Below, one piece after another: positions 42,941-47,236 of a stretch of DNA of 47,236 nucleotides. A program made the translations under genes and the position numbers. The first letter of the stretch is position 1. Each line of letters starts with the position of its first letter. The notes below the pieces were generated by a model. It made no database searches. It was not told the DNA's origin and saw only the letters and a program-made list of their open reading frames with translations. The stretch is from Pedobacter sp. BS3. Lineage in GTDB: Bacteria > Bacteroidota > Bacteroidia > Sphingobacteriales > Sphingobacteriaceae. The stretch lies in the NCBI RefSeq assembly GCF_008274585.1, contig NZ_VTRT01000013.1:1-47236 (forward strand). Direction: 5' to 3'.

Positions 42941-45439
42941 ATGCATAAGTTTTTGTGCCAATTGGCGATATGCAGTACAATACTATTTTCTGGCTGCTTA
43001 TTACCAGGGGTTTCGATGTCGAAGGATAAACATTTAAAGCTTTGGTATGATACGCCGGCTGGCGATACCTGGGAAGCCGCATTACCCGTTGGAAATGGTC
43101 GGCTGGCAGCTATGGTATTTGGTAATCCTATTAATGAAGTGCTCCAATTAAACGAATCATCGGTATGGAGCGGAGGCCCTAACCGTAACGACAATCCAAA
43201 TGCGTTAAAAGTGTTACCGCAGATCCGGAAACTGATTTTCGAGGGCCGGTATAAAGAGGCCAATGATCTTGCTGTTAAAAACATCCAGTCGGAGCGGATT
43301 AACGGTATGTGCTACCAGCCTGTTGGCGAACTGCATCTGGATTTCATGGGGCATCAGCAATATCGTAATTACTATCGTGAGCTGGATATGGAAACTGCTG
43401 AAACAAGAACATCATATATGGTGAATGGAGTAACATTTACCCGTTCTGTTTTTGCATCTGTACCAGCGCAGGTTATTGTAATGCATCTTACTGCCAGTAA
43501 ACCAGGCAGTATCACATTCAATGCCGCTCTCTCAAGTCTTCAGCGATCAGACGTAGCTGTTGATAGTGTAAATCAGTTGATATTGTCCGGTATTAGTGGC
43601 GATAGAGACGGGGTGCCGGGTCAGGTAAAATTTAAATCCCTGGTTCGATTTAAAACTAAGGGAGGGCAGGTGACCGCATCCGGTAAGACCGTGCATATAA
43701 CCGGTGCAGATGCCGTTACCCTTTATATCTCCATCGCCACTAACGTTGTACGGTATAATGATATCAGCGCCAGCGAAACAGAACAGGCAGAAAAGTACCT
43801 GGAGAGAGCATGGAATATATCTTATAATGAATTGATAAAAGCGCATATTGCATCTTACCGATACTATTTTAATCGTGTAAAACTTGATTTAGGAACAACG
43901 AAGGCAACTAAACAGCCTACAGATGTACGATTAAGTGCTTTTGCCAATGGTGATGACCCGCAACTGGCCACTTTATATTTTCAATTTGGCAGGTACCTGC
44001 TTATTTCTTCATCGCAACCTGGTGGTCAGCCGGCCAATTTACAGGGCATTTGGAATAACCGGATGGATCCACCCTGGGGGAGCAAATACACTATCAATAT
44101 TAATACGGAAATGAATTACTGGCCTGCCGAGGTTACCAGTTTGCCGGAGATGCATGAGCCGTTGGTACAGATGGTCAGGGAACTTTCTGAAACAGGTGCC
44201 GAAACAGCCAGGGTAATGTATGGCGCAAGAGGCTGGGTGGCACATCATAACACGGATTTGTGGCGTATCACCGGCCCTGTTGATGGTATATACTGGGGAA
44301 TGTGGCCTATGGGTGGTGTGTGGCTTAGCCGGCATTTGTGGGATAAGTACCTGTATAATGGCGACAAAAATTACCTGCAGTCCGTTTATCCGGTACTGAA
44401 AGATGCTGCACGGTTTTGCCTGGATTTCCTGGTGCAGGAACCATCGCATAACTGGCTGGTTATTTCACCATCTATGTCGCCCGAAAACAGTCCTTCCGTT
44501 CATCCTGAGATCTCTATTGCCGCCGGAACCACTATCGATAATCAATTGGTATTTGAGTTGTTTTCTAATGTAATTAATGCGAACAGGATATTAAAAATGG
44601 ATTCTGTATTTGCAGATAGTCTCCGGATTGCCCGCGATCGCTTACCGCCAATGCAGGTTGGCCGCTACGGACAGTTACAGGAATGGCTTCAGGATTGGGA
44701 CAGCCCCAACGACAAAAACCGGCATGTATCGCACCTGTTCGGGTTATATCCGTCTAACCAGGTATCGCCCTACCGCACGCCAGCGCTATTTGCTGCCGCT
44801 AAAAAAACGCTGCTGATGCGGGGCGATATCTCTACCGGATGGTCTATGGGATGGAAAGTAAATTTGTGGGCCCGTCTGCTGGATGGTAATCATGCCTTTA
44901 AACTTATTCAGAATCAGCTTACACCGGCAGGATTAAATCAGGGCGCACAGAACAGTGGCGGCGGTACATATCCTAATTTATTTGATGCGCATCCGCCTTT
45001 CCAGATAGATGGAAATTTTGGTTGTACGGCCGGCATTGCCGAAATGTTATTGCAAAGCCATGATAGTTATATCTTTCTGCTACCTGCTCTTCCCGATGCC
45101 TGGAAGAATGGAAGAGTAAGTGGCTTAAAAACGGTAGGAGGGTTTGAAATAACCGGTATGCGTTGGGAAAATGGCCATCTTACACAACTCAAAATTAGAT
45201 CATGGTCTGGCGGAAACTGTCGTCTCAGGGCTTACGATAAGCTGCAATTAAAAGGAAAAGGTAAACTCAGGAAGGCAACAGGCAACAACCCTAATCCTTT
45301 TTTCAGTGTGCCTCAAACGGCGGAACCAATGGTTTCGGAAGCAGCTACGCTCACGCAGTATGAGCCTGCACATACCTTTCTGTATGATTTAAATACACAA
45401 CCCGGTAAAAGCTATAAGTTGAAAGTAATATCAAGATAG
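42941..45439 (+). CDS. GH95 alpha-L-fucosidase/galactosidase-type lipoprotein
   Basis: The 832-residue protein has a lipoprotein signal with lipobox LFSGC (Cys19), then the GH95 N-terminal super-sandwich (LKLWYDTPAGDTWEAALPVGNGRLAAMVFGN; LNESSVWSGGPNRND) and the (alpha/alpha)6 barrel. Residues corresponding to the known catalytic set are Asn386/Asn388 in ININTEMNYWPAEV, Glu515 in SMSPENSP and Asp682 in FDAHPPFQIDGNFG (correspondence inferred from motifs). Members remove alpha-1,2-L-fucose or alpha-L-galactose by inversion. It is probably on the periplasmic or outer face. It forms an operon with the downstream GH71/99-like gene, 28 bases away. Confidence 0.94.
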   Translation: MHKFLCQLAICSTILFSGCLLPGVSMSKDKHLKLWYDTPAGDTWEAALPVGNGRLAAMVFGNPINEVLQLNESSVWSGGPNRNDNPNALKVLPQIRKLIFEGRYKEANDLAVKNIQSERINGMCYQPVGELHLDFMGHQQYRNYYRELDMETAETRTSYMVNGVTFTRSVFASVPAQVIVMHLTASKPGSITFNAALSSLQRSDVAVDSVNQLILSGISGDRDGVPGQVKFKSLVRFKTKGGQVTASGKTVHITGADAVTLYISIATNVVRYNDISASETEQAEKYLERAWNISYNELIKAHIASYRYYFNRVKLDLGTTKATKQPTDVRLSAFANGDDPQLATLYFQFGRYLLISSSQPGGQPANLQGIWNNRMDPPWGSKYTININTEMNYWPAEVTSLPEMHEPLVQMVRELSETGAETARVMYGARGWVAHHNTDLWRITGPVDGIYWGMWPMGGVWLSRHLWDKYLYNGDKNYLQSVYPVLKDAARFCLDFLVQEPSHNWLVISPSMSPENSPSVHPEISIAAGTTIDNQLVFELFSNVINANRILKMDSVFADSLRIARDRLPPMQVGRYGQLQEWLQDWDSPNDKNRHVSHLFGLYPSNQVSPYRTPALFAAAKKTLLMRGDISTGWSMGWKVNLWARLLDGNHAFKLIQNQLTPAGLNQGAQNSGGGTYPNLFDAHPPFQIDGNFGCTAGIAEMLLQSHDSYIFLLPALPDAWKNGRVSGLKTVGGFEITGMRWENGHLTQLKIRSWSGGNCRLRAYDKLQLKGKGKLRKATGNNPNPFFSVPQTAEPMVSEAATLTQYEPAHTFLYDLNTQPGKSYKLKVISR

Positions 45440-45467
45440 ATAAATAAAACTCCATTATATAAAAATT

Positions 45468-46745
45468 ATGAACAAAGTCCTTATTACATGTGCAGGTATA
45501 TTGCTGTTAGCTATGCAGCTTTATGCACAAAAAACGAATAAACACGCTATTGTAACACAATATCCCACATATAAGGGGCTGGTAATGGCCGGTTACCAGG
45601 GGTGGTTCAGACCACAAAAAGACGGTACTTTCTTTCAGGATGAGAAACGCATCTATATCGATATGTGGCCGGACGTGAGTGAATATGAAATTACGTATCC
45701 AACCGGCTTAAAGTTAAGAGATGGCAGCACAGCACGGTTTTTTAGTTCGGCCGATAAAAGCACGACAGCGCTACATTTTAAGTGGATGAAGGATTACGGT
45801 GTTGACGGCGTTTTCATGCAGCGTTTTTACGATGCTGCCAGAAAGGGTTCTAGGAGGCAGGTTGAAGCAGGAATTTTAAGCAATGCGTTAGAAGCCGCCT
45901 CAAAAAATAACCGGGCTATAGCATTAATGTACGATCTGTCCGGTCTTCATCCTGGCGAAGATTGCTCTTTACTGATAGAAGACTGGAAGTACCTGGTAGA
46001 CTCATTAAAGATAACCAATCAGAAAGGCAATAAAACATATCTTCATCACAATGGCAAGCCGGTTGTTGCTATCTGGGGGCTCGGTTTTCCAGACAGACCA
46101 TATAATATACGTAGCATCGGGATAGAGCAATTGATCAACTTTCTTAAAAACGACCCCCAATATGGCGGTTGTGCTGTAATGCTGGGAGTACCTACGTTTT
46201 GGCGTACATTGGATGCCGACTGTGTAAATGATCCCTACCTGCATGATCTGATCAAGCAGGCCGATATTGTGTTACCCTGGATGGTGCAGCGTTTTACACC
46301 ATTGTTGCATAATGATATGGACCGTTACCGGGATATCATTATTAAAGATCTGCAATGGTGTAAAGATAATGCCGTTAGTTATGTCCCCTGTATATACCCG
46401 GGGTTTAGCTGGCATAATTTAAGTATGCATGAATTCCCGGACGATATAAAGCCCGTCGGTTCAATTCCACGCCAGGGCGGACGTTTCTATTGGCAGCAAA
46501 TTACTACAGCCCTCAAGGCTGGAACAGAGATGTTATATGTAGCCATGTTTGACGAGGTAAACGAGGGAACGGCAATTTTTAAATGTACCGATCAACCGCC
46601 GGTAAGTGCTACCGCCCAATTTATAGATATGGACGGAAAGCCATCTGACCATTATCTGTGGTTAACCGGGCAGGCGGCAAAGATGTTACGGAATGAAATC
46701 CCATTTTCATTAAAACAACCTGAACGTTATCAGGATAAGAAATAA
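45468..46745 (+). CDS. GH71/GH99-like glycosidase
   Basis: The 425-residue protein has a signal peptide (about 1-20, YAQ). The barrel starts with KGLVMAGYQGWFRPQKDG, then HFKWMKDYGVDGVFMQRFYD and YLHHNGKPVVAIWGLGF, and ends with TEMLYVAMFDEVNEGTAIFK, where Glu363 and Glu366 have the three-residue spacing of the GH99 catalytic pair. This is the GH71/GH99-like superfamily seen in Bacteroidota, whose characterised members are endo-alpha-mannosidases/mannanases or alpha-1,3-glucanases. With GH92 nearby, action on an alpha-mannose-containing glycan is plausible but not proven. Confidence 0.85.
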   Translation: MNKVLITCAGILLLAMQLYAQKTNKHAIVTQYPTYKGLVMAGYQGWFRPQKDGTFFQDEKRIYIDMWPDVSEYEITYPTGLKLRDGSTARFFSSADKSTTALHFKWMKDYGVDGVFMQRFYDAARKGSRRQVEAGILSNALEAASKNNRAIALMYDLSGLHPGEDCSLLIEDWKYLVDSLKITNQKGNKTYLHHNGKPVVAIWGLGFPDRPYNIRSIGIEQLINFLKNDPQYGGCAVMLGVPTFWRTLDADCVNDPYLHDLIKQADIVLPWMVQRFTPLLHNDMDRYRDIIIKDLQWCKDNAVSYVPCIYPGFSWHNLSMHEFPDDIKPVGSIPRQGGRFYWQQITTALKAGTEMLYVAMFDEVNEGTAIFKCTDQPPVSATAQFIDMDGKPSDHYLWLTGQAAKMLRNEIPFSLKQPERYQDKK

Positions 46746-46790
46746 TATTTATTATTCTGATTATCAGTGTTTTGTATTAAAAATTAAATG

Positions 46791-46835
46791 TTAATCAATT
46801 ATTAATCTTTTATTAAGTGCCCGGGCGGTTATTTG
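46791..46835 (+). promoter_or_regulatory. Direct-repeat activator module at the right edge (module 3)
   Basis: TTAATCA (46791), TTAATCT (46802) and TTAAGTG (46813) start 11 bases apart, followed by 9 bases and TTATTTG (46829-46835). ACCAATATAACC (46840-46851) follows, as in the other modules. It faces rightwards, so its target gene begins beyond the window. Confidence 0.65.
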
Positions 46836-46851
46836 AGTTACCAATATAACC

Positions 46852-47236
46852 GAAGATATAATTTATAGAAAAACTAACCGCTAAGCAAACTATGTATCCT
46901 CTTTTACCACCTTAATTGTGTAGTTCAGGCCGTAAAATCACCAGGTGATGGATGGGCTGTGTATGAGAGCCCTGGCCCGTCATAACAAACGCATACCGAT
47001 TACTACGATGTATAACCAAGTTAAAACTAAATTATAAATGAAATGGCAGAAAATACCTACTTGAAATGAACATGATTATAACCGGCGATGATGTACTGTT
47101 TTTAAACCTGAATATCATCAGATTATTTAGAAAATGCTCAATTGCTACATAATAATATTAACGTGTTGTGCGATTAAAAAGCCAAAGCATATTTTAAATG
47201 ATTTAGCGGTCTGTTATTCTGTTTATTGATGAACTG
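46852..47236. other. Long untranslated stretch after module 3
   Basis: No supportable gene in these 385 bases. A CTAACCGCTAAGC ... ATGTA stretch (about 46877-46894) resembles the leader of GH92 (AAACCGCTATGTAC, 36471-36484), and the ATG there opens only a 7-codon reading. It is probably the leader of the next gene (a susC-like gene would be expected), which lies outside. Confidence 0.5.

Overview
The window reads as chromosome of a soil or plant-associated Bacteroidota, most likely Sphingobacteriaceae (Mucilaginibacter/Pedobacter-like). The reasons are SusC/SusD pairs with polysaccharide-utilisation clusters, promoters of the Bacteroidota type (TTG, about 20 nt, TAnnTTTG), few Shine-Dalgarno sites, and intergenic DNA rich in small dispersed repeats. 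No database could be searched, so taxonomy and family names rest on recognised protein motifs.

Layout. 1-107: 3' end of a 5S rRNA and its terminator (tail of an rRNA operon). 136-6400: housekeeping and small genes (GNAT acetyltransferase, low-affinity iron permease family protein, class II FBP aldolase, accD, a Spy-like periplasmic protein, an Asp-rich repeat protein, a cysteine desulfurase, a HigBA-type toxin-antitoxin pair). 6620-9730: a secreted propeller protein, a DHFR-like reductase and a repeat-rich zone with a decayed DUF433/DUF5615 toxin-antitoxin pair and several dispersed elements, including one of two copies of a structured element resembling the Flavo-1 RNA. 9735-13843: rpsO, pnp and a Na+/H+ antiporter. 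13968-16999: an AraC regulator followed by a hexapeptide acetyltransferase, a zinc alcohol dehydrogenase and a cupin related to manganese hydroxynitrile lyases, a likely small-molecule (aldehyde or cyanohydrin) cluster.

17252-35729: first glycan locus. SusC/SusD on the minus strand diverge from a plus-strand run of secreted enzymes: GH2, a CBM32-GH(clan A)-CBM32-CBM96 protein, a second GH2 without the N-terminal jelly roll, DUF2264, GH88 and GH39. The set suggests a uronic-acid-containing heteropolysaccharide with beta-galactosyl and beta-xylosyl-like side groups. No polysaccharide lyase is present to make the unsaturated uronide that GH88 needs.

36408-47236: second glycan locus: GH92, ROK kinase, a large membrane-spanning regulator, GH95 and GH71/GH99-like, running off the right edge. 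This is the most interesting part. The regulator (39980-42634) has a LamG-like and beta-propeller exterior, one membrane helix and a cytoplasmic SARP-type (winged helix plus BTAD) DNA-binding region. Upstream of GH92, upstream of GH95 and after GH71/99 there are three near-identical regulatory modules: three TTAA-type heptamers at exactly 11-bp intervals, then 8 or 9 bp, then a TTATTTG-like element. This is the geometry known for SARP activators. I infer a membrane-tethered SARP glycan sensor with its own regulon, in place of the usual HTCS or ECF-sigma/anti-sigma systems. A weaker fourth module just after the regulator gene could drive a short RNA.
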